The notes: generated by a model not told the origin, from the sequence alone. DNA of 32,591 nucleotides from Verrucomicrobiota bacterium (GCA_963205455.1 CAUJJL010000049.1:1-32591); one strand, 5' to 3'; positions 10,388-18,935 are shown, counted from the first letter of the stretch. Numbers and translations: made by a program.

Positions 10388-11798
10388 GGCTCTGAGTTCC
10401 CGTGGCCGCGGGTGTTTCGAGATCGAAGATCTTGCCCGGATTCATGAGGCCGTGCGGATCCAGCGTGCGCTTGATCGCCTTGAGCAGGTTGAGGCTGGCG
10501 TCGCCGAGCTGCTGTGGGAGAAAGGCCTTCTTTGCGAGGCCCACGCCGTGCTCGCCGGTGATGGTGCCGCCGAGGGAAAAGGTGTGATCGAAGATCTCCC
10601 GCATGGCCAGCTCCACGCGGTGCATTTCATCGGCGTCGCGCTCATCGGTGAGAAAGGTCGGATGCAGGTTCCCGTCCCCGAAGTGACCGAAGGTCGCAAC
10701 GGTGACATTGTGCCTTTTCGCCGCCTCGTTGATGAATCGGATCATGTTCGCGAGTTCGCTCCGCGGCACGGTGGCATCCTCGAGAATGGTGGTCGGGCGC
10801 ATGCGTGCGAGGGCGGAGAAGGCGCTGCGCCGTGCGGTCGCGAGGCGGACCGCCTCTTCGGTGGTGGCGGCACGACGGACCGCGATCGCGTGGTGCCGGG
10901 AGCAGATTGCCTCGATGCGCGCGGCCTCGTCGGCCACGGCGTCGGGGTGCCCGTCGGTCTCGATGAGCAGCAGGGCTTCCGCTTCGACCGGAAGTCCCAC
11001 GGAGGCGTGTGCCTCTACACAACGAAGCGTGCGCTGGTCGAGGAACTCGAGTGTGCAGGGGATGATCTTCTCGGCGATGATCGCTGAAACGGTTTCGGCG
11101 GCGGCGTCCATCGACGCATAGGTCGCCAGCAACGTCTGGCGGGCTGCAGGCTTTGGCAGGAGCTTCAGCAGCACCTTGGTGACGACACCGAGCGTGCCTT
11201 CGCTGCCGATAAAGAGATCGCGCAGGTTGTAGCCGGCGACGTCCTTGACACACTTGTTTCCGAGCCAGACGACCGAGCCATCAGGCAGGACGACCTCGAG
11301 CCCCATCACGTAGTTGCGCGTCACGCCGTACTTGAGTCCACGGAGCCCGCCGGCATTCTCGGCGACGTTTCCCCCGATCGTGCTGATCTTCATCGAGCCG
11401 GGATCTGGAGGATAAAAGAGTCCGGCTGCATCGGCTGCGTCGAAGATGCGCTGGGTCAGGACGCCCGGTTCGGCCATGAGTGTCAGGTTTTTCGTATCCA
11501 GTTCCAGGATACGATTCATGTCCACAAGGCAGAGGACGATGCAGCGGTCGACCGGGACGCTGCCGCCGGAAAGGCCGGTGCCGCTGCCGCGGGTAACGAC
11601 AGGGATGCGGTGTTCGCGGGCGAACTGGATGATCGTGGACACCTCCCGCGTGTTCCGGGGAAAAATGGCGCACGCGGGTTTACCTTTCAGGGTTGCGGTG
11701 CCATCGAAACCATAGGGAAGGAGGTCTTCCCGGCTGGTGAGGAGGGTGACGCCGGGCACGGCGCTGCGAAGGGCGGGGATGAAATCAGGAGCCTGCAT
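10377..11798 (-). CDS. glcD: FAD-linked 2-hydroxyacid oxidase subunit, GlcD-like
   Basis: From ATG 11798 (MQAPDFIPALRSAVPG) the product has 473 residues. The N-terminal FAD-binding domain (PCMH type) shows VVTRGSGTGLSGGSVPVD, PPDPGSMKISTIGGNVAENA and DLFIGSEGTLGVVTK. The C-terminal FAD-oxidase domain ends with GDGNLHPTFLTD and TITGEHGVGLAKK. It is very like E. coli GlcD, which oxidises glycolate to glyoxylate; D-lactate dehydrogenases are close relatives. The frame is open for another 32 codons upstream (to 11894), but those overlap the regulator gene and look non-homologous. It overlaps the fadR-type gene by 14 bases and glcF by 11. Confidence 0.92.
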   Translation of the reverse strand: MQAPDFIPALRSAVPGVTLLTSREDLLPYGFDGTATLKGKPACAIFPRNTREVSTIIQFAREHRIPVVTRGSGTGLSGGSVPVDRCIVLCLVDMNRILELDTKNLTLMAEPGVLTQRIFDAADAAGLFYPPDPGSMKISTIGGNVAENAGGLRGLKYGVTRNYVMGLEVVLPDGSVVWLGNKCVKDVAGYNLRDLFIGSEGTLGVVTKVLLKLLPKPAARQTLLATYASMDAAAETVSAIIAEKIIPCTLEFLDQRTLRCVEAHASVGLPVEAEALLLIETDGHPDAVADEAARIEAICSRHHAIAVRRAATTEEAVRLATARRSAFSALARMRPTTILEDATVPRSELANMIRFINEAAKRHNVTVATFGHFGDGNLHPTFLTDERDADEMHRVELAMREIFDHTFSLGGTITGEHGVGLAKKAFLPQQLGDASLNLLKAIKRTLDPHGLMNPGKIFDLETPAATGTQSHDA

Positions 11799-12483
11799 GG
11801 CGGGGTGAGATTGCGGAACGATTGGATTCGCGCTGAGCGGCGAGAACGTGAGAGAGCATGGCAGCGTGTGCGGCCCTTTCGTCGCCTGCGACAATGGCGT
11901 CGACGATGCGCTGGTGCTGGAGTCGCGCGGCTGCGAATCCGACGCGTGCGAGGGTGATGCGGCGGGCTTCTTCCTCGAGTTCGGCCATGGAGCCGATCAT
12001 CAACGCCAGGACACGATTCCCTGCGAGATCGGCAATGGCGCGGTGAAAACCAAGGTCTGCGCGCACGGCAGCCTCCACCTGTTCGCCGGCTTCCTCCATG
12101 GTGATCATCAGGGCCTGGAGCTGCTGCGCCCCCGCCGCGGTGATGTTGACGGCCGCGCGACGGGCGAGTTCGGGTTCGATGAGCACGCGGGCTTCGGCAA
12201 ACTGACGCAGTCGCTGTTCGAAATCCGGAAGTGCACGTAACAGGGTCGCGCGCACGGGCGCGCTGGGGTTGTCCACGACTCGCACACCGATGCCGTGTTT
12301 CACTTCAAGGAGGCCCTGAATTTCCAGTCGCTGAATGGCTTCCCGCAGGGCCGTCCGGCTGACCCCGAGCTTTTGGGAAAGATCGCGTTCGGCGGGCAGC
12401 CATTCGTTTTCCCGGTATTGAAGGACAAGGCGCTCGCAGATGCCGGCGACAACAGGAACACGTTTGTTCAAAGGAGGTAACAC
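11785..12483 (-). CDS. FadR-type GntR transcriptional regulator (FCD domain)
   Basis: This GntR regulator of about 232 residues has an N-terminal winged helix (WLPAERDLSQKLGVSRTALR, EAIQRLEIQGLLEVKHGIGV) and a C-terminal all-helical FCD effector domain (EARVLIEPELARRAAVN, ADLGFHRAIADLAGNRVL, LQHQRIVDAIVAGDERAAH), including His residues that usually bind metal and carboxylate ligands. It is first in a run with glcD and glcF, so glycolate, lactate or a similar acid is a plausible effector. The frame extends to ATG 12552, but that would overlap the chorismatase start and place the operator inside the gene. GTG 12483 or TTG 12471 leaves the helix-turn-helix complete and gives the normal family length. 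Confidence 0.88.
   Translation of the reverse strand: MLPPLNKRVPVVAGICERLVLQYRENEWLPAERDLSQKLGVSRTALREAIQRLEIQGLLEVKHGIGVRVVDNPSAPVRATLLRALPDFEQRLRQFAEARVLIEPELARRAAVNITAAGAQQLQALMITMEEAGEQVEAAVRADLGFHRAIADLAGNRVLALMIGSMAELEEEARRITLARVGFAAARLQHQRIVDAIVAGDERAAHAAMLSHVLAAQRESNRSAISPRHAGS
12470..12478 (+). promoter_or_regulatory. Strong ribosome binding site deciding the chorismatase start
   Basis: AAAGGAGGT is a near-perfect Shine-Dalgarno sequence, placed 7 bases before GTG 12486. It supports GTG 12486 as the chorismatase start over GTG 12567, and therefore argues that the divergent regulator starts at or below 12483. Confidence 0.7.
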
Positions 12484-12507
12484 AAGTGGTAAGAGGTCAG
12501 ACCACTT
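12484..12507. promoter_or_regulatory. Probable GntR/FadR-type operator
   Basis: The core at 12491-12507 is a 17-base dyad, AAGAGGTC-A-GACCACTT, with one mismatch in eight base pairs and the GGTCnGACC centre typical of FadR-subfamily operators. A further AAGTGGT (12484-12490) pairs with ACCACTT (12501-12507), making a second, overlapping dyad. A -35-like TTGACT (minus strand, 12514-12519) lies beside it. It is immediately upstream of the fadR-type gene and at the 5' end of the divergent chorismatase, so autoregulation and joint control are likely. Confidence 0.7.
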
Positions 12508-13532
12508 GGGAAAAGTCAAGTGAGGATCCGGGATATGATTGGGGGCTGGCATCGGAACGGGGGACTGTGCGAGAGTTCGATCAATCTTCCTATTTCTCTT
12601 CGAACTTCATGGCCTTGGCTGCGACACAGTTGATTTCCCGGTTTGGCATTTCATTGCAGGGCAACGGGACCGGTGTGCGGGAGGTGGGTATTCCGGTTCT
12701 GGCGGGGGAATCGGTCGAGTCGCTCTTCGGGCCAGCTACGAGCCGCGGTCGGGAGGGCTCGCTGGATTTGTTCGAAGCAGGGGAATGGCTTCTGGGCATG
12801 GCCTCGGTGCCGGTGACGGCCTTGACGCTGGAGCGGGAAACCCGGGCCTTGTACCACTCGATCCTCGTGGCGAGTGGGACGTTTCATCTCGCGCGGATCT
12901 GGAACTATGTCCCCGCGATCAATGCCGCTGGAGAATCCGGAATCGAGAACTACCGGGTGTTTTGTCGAGGCCGCTCGCTTGCCTTTGAGGAGAGGCTTGG
13001 ATCGGGATTCAAAAAGATCCTTCCATCCGGCTCCGCGGTGGGGACGAATTCGAATTCGCTGACGGTGGTGTTCGCGGCATCACGTTCGGTGCCGCATCAT
13101 TTCGAGAATCCCCTTCAGGTTCCGGCCTACGAATATCCCGAGGATTACGGCCCACGCTCGCCGAGTTTTGCCCGGGCGACCGTGGTGCGGGGCGCGGCGG
13201 CATCGGCATCAGGCATTTTCATTTCGGGGACCGCAGCCATCCGCGGGCACGCGACTATGGCGCCCGGCGATGTCAGGGCGCAGCTTGACGTCACGCTGGA
13301 AAACCTTGAATCGATTGCCGCCGAATGTGGCGTCACCCTTTCGAACGCGCCGGTTGGACGCGCCAGGACGCGGAACTTCAAGGTCTACCTGAGAGAGGCG
13401 CGCGATCAGCGGATTGTTGCGCAGGCATTGGAGTCGCGCCTGCTTCGTCCCGGCGATGGTGTGTCCTACCTGCGCTCAGACATTTGCCGGAAGGAACTCT
13501 CCGTCGAGATTGAAGCGACGATCTTCGAATAG
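12486..13532 (+). CDS. Chorismatase (FkbO/Hyg5/XanB2 family)
   Basis: This 348-residue protein belongs to the chorismatase family, which has a duplicated RidA-like fold and hydrolyses chorismate. Family landmarks are LARIWNYVPAIN, IENYRVFCRGRS, VVFAASRSVPHHFENPLQVP with AYEYPEDYGPRSPSFARA, GIFISGTAAIRGH, and the C-terminal YLRSDICRKELSVEIEA, whose glutamate-rich end holds the catalytic Glu in studied members. FkbO makes a dihydroxycyclohexadiene carboxylate, Hyg5 makes 3-hydroxybenzoate and XanB2 makes 3- and 4-hydroxybenzoate; the type cannot be settled by eye. The neighbouring ligase and exporter operon favours a hydroxybenzoate product for an aryl-polyene-like compound. The start is set by the strong ribosome binding site at 12470. 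It is convergent with the ligase gene. Confidence 0.9.
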   Translation: MVRGQTTWEKSSEDPGYDWGLASERGTVREFDQSSYFSSNFMALAATQLISRFGISLQGNGTGVREVGIPVLAGESVESLFGPATSRGREGSLDLFEAGEWLLGMASVPVTALTLERETRALYHSILVASGTFHLARIWNYVPAINAAGESGIENYRVFCRGRSLAFEERLGSGFKKILPSGSAVGTNSNSLTVVFAASRSVPHHFENPLQVPAYEYPEDYGPRSPSFARATVVRGAAASASGIFISGTAAIRGHATMAPGDVRAQLDVTLENLESIAAECGVTLSNAPVGRARTRNFKVYLREARDQRIVAQALESRLLRPGDGVSYLRSDICRKELSVEIEATIFE

Positions 13533-13572
13533 AACAGAGATCAGAGATCGGAGGTCGGAATGCGGAGGTCAC
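13531..13572. repeat. Degenerate 7-base tandem repeat, six units
   Basis: Six consecutive heptamers run from 13531 to 13572, close to a consensus AGRTCRG (units include AGATCAG at 13538, AGATCGG at 13545 and AGGTCGG at 13552). The array fills the gap between the convergent chorismatase and ligase genes and slightly overlaps both stops. The same heptamers recur in register at 23680-23728. Confidence 0.65.
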
Positions 13573-14969
13573 GACGAAGTGTGCCCCTGCTGATAGGAAG
13601 CCATCGATCTTTTGGCCTTAGGGAAAATCGCCGCCGTGAGTGCGCGGGTGTCGGTCTTGCCTCTTTCCGTCTGGGGGAGCGCGGGGAGGACGAGCCATTT
13701 CTTGGGTACTTTCCAGCCTGGCAATTCGGAGGATAGCGCTTGGCGGAGTTCCGGGATGGAGCGTTTTGAGGCGACTGCGGCGGCAAGCACTGGCTCGGGT
13801 TCGCCTCCAACGCCAACCCAGGCCTCCTCGACGCCCGGAAGGCGCCGAAGAGCTGCTGCAACTTCAGTGAGTTCCACGCGGCGTCCGGAAACCTTCACCA
13901 TCGTTCCTCGACGTCCAATAATCCTGACGAGCCGATCAGCCCCAATCTGCACACGATCCGCCATGACCCACGCACCATGATTACCCTGGCGGCGGCGATT
14001 GCCCGCCGTGATCACCGCGGGACTGCTCACTTTCAGCAGGTCCCTGCCAATTAGCGAGAGCGTGACGCCTTCCATCGCCGAGCCGACAGAACCTTCAAGC
14101 GTCGCAAGGCCGTCGCGATCGTAGCTGATGCCACCCGTCTCACTGGAGCCATAGAAGCTGTGGATGCATTGTCCGAAGCGCCCGCGAAACGCCAGGGCTG
14201 TTTCGACGGGAAGCGGTGCACCTGCTGAGATTGCGAGTCGCAGGCTGCGGAGAGTGATTCCATCCGTCGAGACCAGCGCCCGTAGGATCGCGGGCACGCT
14301 TGGGAACACGGTGGGTTTCCACATTGCGAAATCCGCGGCAATGGCATGCGGTAGGGGAGACGTGCCGCAGACAACCGGCACACCGGCGATGATCAAGGGA
14401 AGCGACAGATTGCCGAGTCCGTACGAGTGACCGAACGGAATGAGCGCGTAGTTGAGATCCTTCCGCGTAATGCCCATGGTGGACATCACTTGGGTGGCGT
14501 CGGCGATCAATTGTGTGTGACTGAAGAGCAGCGGACGCGGAGCTCCGGTGGAGCCTGAGGTAAGTTTGATCAGGCAGTCCTCCGCTCGGAGGAAGCGCCG
14601 GGGAGGCCGGTTGTTCATCTCCGGAGGCACGAGCCGCCCTCCTTCCCATCGGGCTGCCGCGCGGAGTGCGTTTGCCAGGCGCTTCTGCGATTCGACCGGC
14701 TCTGCAGAGTCCAGGGGAACGGGAATGGCTCCGAGTTTCAGCAGGCCCAGCACTAGGTCGAACCAACGGATTCCGTTGGGCTCGGAGAACAGTACGCAAC
14801 CTCCCCTCAGGCTCGCAATTGACGGGCCGTGCTCCCGCGCCCAGGCATCGGCGCGATTTTCCATCTGTTGAAAAGTGAACTGGCTGCCGGTCGCCGTTTC
14901 GATCAGCGCGATACGCGAGGGATGGCGCCGGACAGTGTCACGCCAGGCATCGGGCAGGGTCGGGTTCAT
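13569..14969 (-). CDS. AMP-dependent aryl/acyl ligase (adenylating enzyme)
   Basis: This 466-residue member of the ANL adenylating superfamily has the phosphate-binding loop LIKLTSGSTGAPRPLLFSH, the core motif HSFYGSSETGGISYDRDG, the hinge region RLVRIIGRRGTMVKVSGRRV and the C-terminal Lys motif LPQTERGKTDTR. It is compact for the family. Such enzymes activate an aromatic or fatty acid as an adenylate and transfer it to CoA or a carrier protein. With the chorismatase next door and an MMPL exporter directly upstream, a hydroxybenzoate substrate is likely, as for the ligase of aryl-polyene pathways. ATG 14969 overlaps the exporter stop by four bases. No carrier protein gene is visible in the window. 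Confidence 0.87.
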   Translation of the reverse strand: MNPTLPDAWRDTVRRHPSRIALIETATGSQFTFQQMENRADAWAREHGPSIASLRGGCVLFSEPNGIRWFDLVLGLLKLGAIPVPLDSAEPVESQKRLANALRAAARWEGGRLVPPEMNNRPPRRFLRAEDCLIKLTSGSTGAPRPLLFSHTQLIADATQVMSTMGITRKDLNYALIPFGHSYGLGNLSLPLIIAGVPVVCGTSPLPHAIAADFAMWKPTVFPSVPAILRALVSTDGITLRSLRLAISAGAPLPVETALAFRGRFGQCIHSFYGSSETGGISYDRDGLATLEGSVGSAMEGVTLSLIGRDLLKVSSPAVITAGNRRRQGNHGAWVMADRVQIGADRLVRIIGRRGTMVKVSGRRVELTEVAAALRRLPGVEEAWVGVGGEPEPVLAAAVASKRSIPELRQALSSELPGWKVPKKWLVLPALPQTERGKTDTRALTAAIFPKAKRSMASYQQGHTSS

Positions 14970-17314
14970 GGGCGTTTGCCGAGTCCGGAGAGATGTTCGA
15001 GTTCGATCATCAACAATGCGGTGACGACCATGCTGGCGACCGTCACGCCGAGTGCGCGCACCACCGGAATGCTGCTGATGGCGAGCACGCCGAAGGAAGC
15101 TGCGGTCGTGAGTGCGGAGACGCGCACCGACACGGGTATCGTCTGGTGCTCATAGGCCGAGGTGGCCGAAAAAATTGAATAGTTGTGCGTGAGGCACACG
15201 CCGAGAAATGCACCGAGGAGGTGAAACATGTTGAGGGGGTGACCAAGCCATCCAAACACGCCAAAGAGACCGAGGCAGGCTCCGCAGGGAATCGCAAAGA
15301 TGCGGAGTCCATCACGCATGCCATAGGTGAGCAGGACGCCCACACCGACGATGCCGAGGCCGATGAGGCTGAGCCGCAGAGTCGACTCTCGATAGTGTTG
15401 GAATACCCGGTTCAACGACTGCAACTGGCCGGTGCTCATGGAGGAAGTTTCTGGCGGAGGTGGCGCGGAGGGAGCATCGCGCACAAGCGTCACGAACCAA
15501 CTGGCCTCACGAGTGGAGTTGACGAGCATGCCGAGCGGCCCGGCGAGCTTGGCGCGAAGTCGATCGAGCGCGCTGGAAAAGGTAACTGGTGATCCCGATT
15601 GCCGGACACGTTCATAGTCCGTGAAAAACCCCGTGAAAGCGTCGCTCTCAAATCCCTCCTTCACCAATGCATCCTTCAGCAGGGAGGGGAAAGCTGCCTC
15701 GTCGAGCATGAACATCTGGGCGTTCTTGAAATCTGCTTCGGTTGGCACCACGGCGGCGAGGCTGACGGAGCGTGTCCGCCCGTTGCCGACTTTGGAAAGC
15801 CACGAGTCAAGTTTGTCGAGGGAATTGCGGGCTTCGGCCAGCGTGTCGCCATGGGTCAGGTAGATCGTGCGCTCCTCCTGGTCGCCGAAGAGGGATCGGA
15901 TTCGTGCATCCTCGCGCTTCAACTCATCCGAGGGAATGTCGAGATCACGGATGTCATCGCGCCAGCCGATGAAGACGAGTCCGGGCAGCGCCGCGATCCA
16001 GACCGCGACGGTGGTGCGCCGGAGCCAGCGACGGGTCGGGGGTGTGAGTGCCTGGCCTCCACGAAAACTGCGCGACTCCAGAAACGGCGTGCGAACCGTG
16101 GCAAAGTAGAGCACCGCCGCGCCGAGTGCGCACAGGAGGCCTCCACCCACAAAAACGCCGAATTGTCGGATGAAGGGCAGGTCTGAGAAGAGCAGGAGTG
16201 CAAAACCGGCCACCGTGGTGAAGCAGCTTGCGAGCAGCGGCTTGAGCAGCCGACGCACCTTTGCCGTGTAGTCCTCTCCTTGATACACGGCGGGCTGCAT
16301 GTAGAGGTAGAATCCGTAGTCGATGGCCACGCCGGTGAGGAGTGATCCTACGACAAAGACGAGAATGTGAACCCGTTCGAACGAGAGCGTTACGGCCACC
16401 CACGCGCCGAGGATTGAGAGTGCGACGACGGGAACCAGGTGAAGCCCGCGCACGGGCGTACGGATAAAAAGGAACGCCACCGCGAGCACCGCCACGAGGG
16501 AGAGTCCGTTGAGGAGCGTCACCTCACGCTCGATAACCTTTCGGCTGGCGGCTGCGAAACGATTCACGCCGGTGGAGGCCACGCGAAGTCCGGGCTGATC
16601 TTTTTGGAGTTCATCGGTTGCCCGCGTGATTGCATCGAAGGCGGGCCGCTGCCCCTCTTCGGACAACGGCGAGGCGGCCAGTTGCGCCCAGACGAGGGTA
16701 TGGTGCTGCGATGCTTCCGGCTGGGCAAACGCCTGTCCGTCCTGCAGGCGGTCGATGGCGCGCGGCAGCAGCAGCAGCGGGTCCGAAGGAATCAGGTCCT
16801 GAAAGGCCAGCGCCTGAGGTGACGCAAGGAAGCGGGACAACTCTGCGGCGCTTTCCGATGCGAGCCAGGCTACGAATTGCTCCCTGGGCAGAGCGAGTGA
16901 CTTGAATTCGGCCTCATGCCTGGCGAGCCAGAAGGGAAGCAGCAGTGCGAAACGTTGTTCGTGGAGTTCAAGTCCCAGCGCATCGCGCGAAGCGGTGTCG
17001 CCCATTGGAAACGCCTGCGCGAAGGCGGGGCTCTCAAGCAGTGCGTCTGCGAATCGCCGGGCTGTGTCTGCCGGCGCTGCCGTGCCGTCCGCCAGCGTGA
17101 GTTCGAAAAACATTGTCCGGATTTCCGCCTGGCTTGCGAGCGATCGGACCAGTGCGAGTTCAGGTGAGGTTGATCTCCTTGCATCGGGGATCAGATCGAG
17201 GACATCCGTTGTGATCCGGGTCCGGTAGTCGAGTCTTGCCAGCCAGATGCCGCCCAGGATTGCGAACGCGAGCAGGATGATGCCGGCCGTCCACCGGCGG
17301 TGTTTCAGGCTCAC
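14966..17314 (-). CDS. MMPL/RND-family exporter
   Basis: The 782-residue inner-membrane transporter has the RND/MMPL layout: one N-terminal helix (WTAGIILLAFAILGGIWLA), a large periplasmic domain, a block of five to six helices (LLNGLSLVAVLAVAFLFI, VLTG-like FVVGSLLTGVAIDYGFYLYM), then a second periplasmic domain and helix block (GIVGVGVLLTYGM, HLLGAFLGVCLTHNYSIF). MMPL proteins export lipids and polyketide-like pigments; aryl-polyene clusters encode one. GTG 17314 is chosen because it overlaps the glycosyltransferase stop as GTGA, like every other junction in this operon, and leaves a normal N-terminus. The frame is open to 17539, and ATG 17389 is an alternative. Confidence 0.9.
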   Translation of the reverse strand: MSLKHRRWTAGIILLAFAILGGIWLARLDYRTRITTDVLDLIPDARRSTSPELALVRSLASQAEIRTMFFELTLADGTAAPADTARRFADALLESPAFAQAFPMGDTASRDALGLELHEQRFALLLPFWLARHEAEFKSLALPREQFVAWLASESAAELSRFLASPQALAFQDLIPSDPLLLLPRAIDRLQDGQAFAQPEASQHHTLVWAQLAASPLSEEGQRPAFDAITRATDELQKDQPGLRVASTGVNRFAAASRKVIEREVTLLNGLSLVAVLAVAFLFIRTPVRGLHLVPVVALSILGAWVAVTLSFERVHILVFVVGSLLTGVAIDYGFYLYMQPAVYQGEDYTAKVRRLLKPLLASCFTTVAGFALLLFSDLPFIRQFGVFVGGGLLCALGAAVLYFATVRTPFLESRSFRGGQALTPPTRRWLRRTTVAVWIAALPGLVFIGWRDDIRDLDIPSDELKREDARIRSLFGDQEERTIYLTHGDTLAEARNSLDKLDSWLSKVGNGRTRSVSLAAVVPTEADFKNAQMFMLDEAAFPSLLKDALVKEGFESDAFTGFFTDYERVRQSGSPVTFSSALDRLRAKLAGPLGMLVNSTREASWFVTLVRDAPSAPPPPETSSMSTGQLQSLNRVFQHYRESTLRLSLIGLGIVGVGVLLTYGMRDGLRIFAIPCGACLGLFGVFGWLGHPLNMFHLLGAFLGVCLTHNYSIFSATSAYEHQTIPVSVRVSALTTAASFGVLAISSIPVVRALGVTVASMVVTALLMIELEHLSGLGKRP

Positions 17315-18129
17315 GGGATGCGGTTGTGTTGGTGGGCCCACGCGGGATTCTTCTTCCAGGCTCGGCGATGGCGCAGGAGTGCGGGCCATCGCAGGAGCGC
17401 GAGTTCGAAGAGCAGTTTGACGTGCATGATCACGAGTCGAGCATTGTCGCGGACATAGTGGAAATGTGAAATGCCGCCTTCCTCGCGAGTGAGGTAGCGC
17501 ACCGGAGCGGGCACGTTGAGTGGCATGACGCCCGCCCATGCCAGGCGGACAGCCGCCTCGGTCTCGAAGTCGTAGCGCCGTCCCCCGCGCCGGTCACCGA
17601 GGGCCGCGAGCAGGGGTGCCAGCGGATACACGCGGAACCCGAAGAGGACATCGTTGACGCCGCGACCGAGCAATTCCAGCCGCACGAGACCATTGCTCAG
17701 TTTCCGTCCATGCAGGCGTTCGCGCGGAGTGTTGGCGGGGAAAATGGGCTGACCGATGATCATGGCGTTCGGATTCTTCGAGGACGCCTCGATGAAGGTG
17801 GCAACGCTCTCCACAGGGTGCTGTCCGTCGGAGTCCATCACGAGCGCATGCGTGAACCCGCGGGCGAGCGCGACGCGTGCGCCTTCGAGCACCGCGGCTC
17901 CCTTGCCCTGGTTTTTGGGACACCGCAGAACCTTGAGATGAGGAATGGTTCCGGCCATCTCGACCACGGGGAGTTCGCTGCCGTCCGTGCTTCCATCGAT
18001 GACCACAAGCACGTCCCAGCCGGGTGCTGCAACGTCGGTCACGACGGACGCGAGACGGCGCCCGGTGTTGTAGGAGGGCAGGATGATCAGGTGCGTCGCT
18101 GGGACCTGCATTGCCGGGCTGGACATCAA
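17311..18129 (-). CDS. Family 2 glycosyltransferase
   Basis: This 272-residue GT-A enzyme shows LIILPSYNTGRRLASVV, DVLVVIDGSTDGS, NQGKGAAVLEGAR and the metal-binding HALVMDSDGQHP, followed by the dolichol-phosphate-mannose-synthase-like RYDFETEAAVRLAWAG. It transfers a sugar from a nucleotide donor to a lipid or other acceptor; the sugar is unknown. No membrane helices of the long type are seen, so it is probably membrane-associated at most. The start overlaps the acyltransferase stop (ATGA) and its stop overlaps the exporter start (GTGA). In aryl-polyene clusters a glycosyltransferase and an acyltransferase domain are often found together, as they are here as two separate genes. Confidence 0.9.
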   Translation of the reverse strand: MMSSPAMQVPATHLIILPSYNTGRRLASVVTDVAAPGWDVLVVIDGSTDGSELPVVEMAGTIPHLKVLRCPKNQGKGAAVLEGARVALARGFTHALVMDSDGQHPVESVATFIEASSKNPNAMIIGQPIFPANTPRERLHGRKLSNGLVRLELLGRGVNDVLFGFRVYPLAPLLAALGDRRGGRRYDFETEAAVRLAWAGVMPLNVPAPVRYLTREEGGISHFHYVRDNARLVIMHVKLLFELALLRWPALLRHRRAWKKNPAWAHQHNRIP

Positions 18130-18935
18130 TGTGCCAGACGATGGGTTGGATTCGACCGGTCCGCATCAACCGAGTTGCCGTCTGCGGAGTGGGCATCAGG
18201 GCGACCTGACCTGAACCAACGCTCGATGTGTTCGACTACCTTCGCTGTGGGAGCATCGGATGGAACCTCGATCAAGGGCCCAGCTTCGATATCGACCTGT
18301 GCAGGCAGGTTAGGGACCTTCCACCAGGCTTGATCCTTTGTGAGAATGGGGCGGCTGAAGGTGATGCGGAGGAGCTGAATTGGAACCCGTGCGCGACGTG
18401 CGATGAGTACGAATCCGGGTTTTAGAGGCAGGAGATCCGTTGATGGCGGTGTCCGTGTGCCTTCGGGAAAGATGATAAGCCGGTTGCCAGCGGCTACCTT
18501 TTCGGCGGCGGTGCGCAGGATCTCGTGTCCGCCGTCACTGGCGAGGTATCCGGCGCGGCGTGCACCGGCTCCCAAGACAGGATTTCGTCGGATGGCGGGT
18601 TTGAACACGCACAGCGCCTCGGGGATTCGTGCGAGGAGGCAGGTGATATCAAGAAGGCTGGGATGATTGGCGATCATTATGAGTCCGCGCCCGCGTTCGT
18701 TGGGAATGCGTTCGAAGTCATGATGGTGGACGCGCAGCAATCCGGAAATCGTCGTCCACCAGGCAAACAATGCAAACTGACGATGCACCAGCCGCTGGAA
18801 GAAACGTTCGGTCCGAGGGGTTGATGGGAAGAGGCCTGCAATCAATGAGAACAGCGTGTGGACGGATCCGAGCAGACCGAACATCAGCCAGGTGAAGTAG
18901 TAGCCGGCAGAGAGGGCTGCAGTTCGGAGCATCAT
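18126..18935 (-). CDS. Lysophospholipid acyltransferase-like (LPLAT/PlsC) enzyme
   Basis: From ATG 18935 (MMLRTAALSAGYYFTW) the protein has about 269 residues. An N-terminal hydrophobic region (residues 8-40) is followed by the LPLAT catalytic motif in IANHPSLLDITCLL (NHxxxxD) and the substrate motif LIIFPEGTRTPPS. These enzymes move an acyl group onto a hydroxyl acceptor at the inner membrane. The frame is open to 19235, but that part is antisense to the divergent nucleotidase gene and not conserved. It is the first gene of the operon that continues with glycosyltransferase, exporter and ligase; it may anchor an aryl-polyene or similar head group to a lipid. Confidence 0.87.
   Translation of the reverse strand: MMLRTAALSAGYYFTWLMFGLLGSVHTLFSLIAGLFPSTPRTERFFQRLVHRQFALFAWWTTISGLLRVHHHDFERIPNERGRGLIMIANHPSLLDITCLLARIPEALCVFKPAIRRNPVLGAGARRAGYLASDGGHEILRTAAEKVAAGNRLIIFPEGTRTPPSTDLLPLKPGFVLIARRARVPIQLLRITFSRPILTKDQAWWKVPNLPAQVDIEAGPLIEVPSDAPTAKVVEHIERWFRSGRPDAHSADGNSVDADRSNPTHRLAH

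Noticed and set aside
10386..11087. A 233-codon plus-strand frame opposite glcD
   Set aside because: Shadow of glcD; no domain, and glcD carries clear FAD-oxidase motifs.
17315..17539. 75-codon N-terminal extension of the MMPL exporter
   Set aside because: It is basic, low-complexity and overlaps the glycosyltransferase; the GTGA overlap at 17314 fits the rest of the operon.
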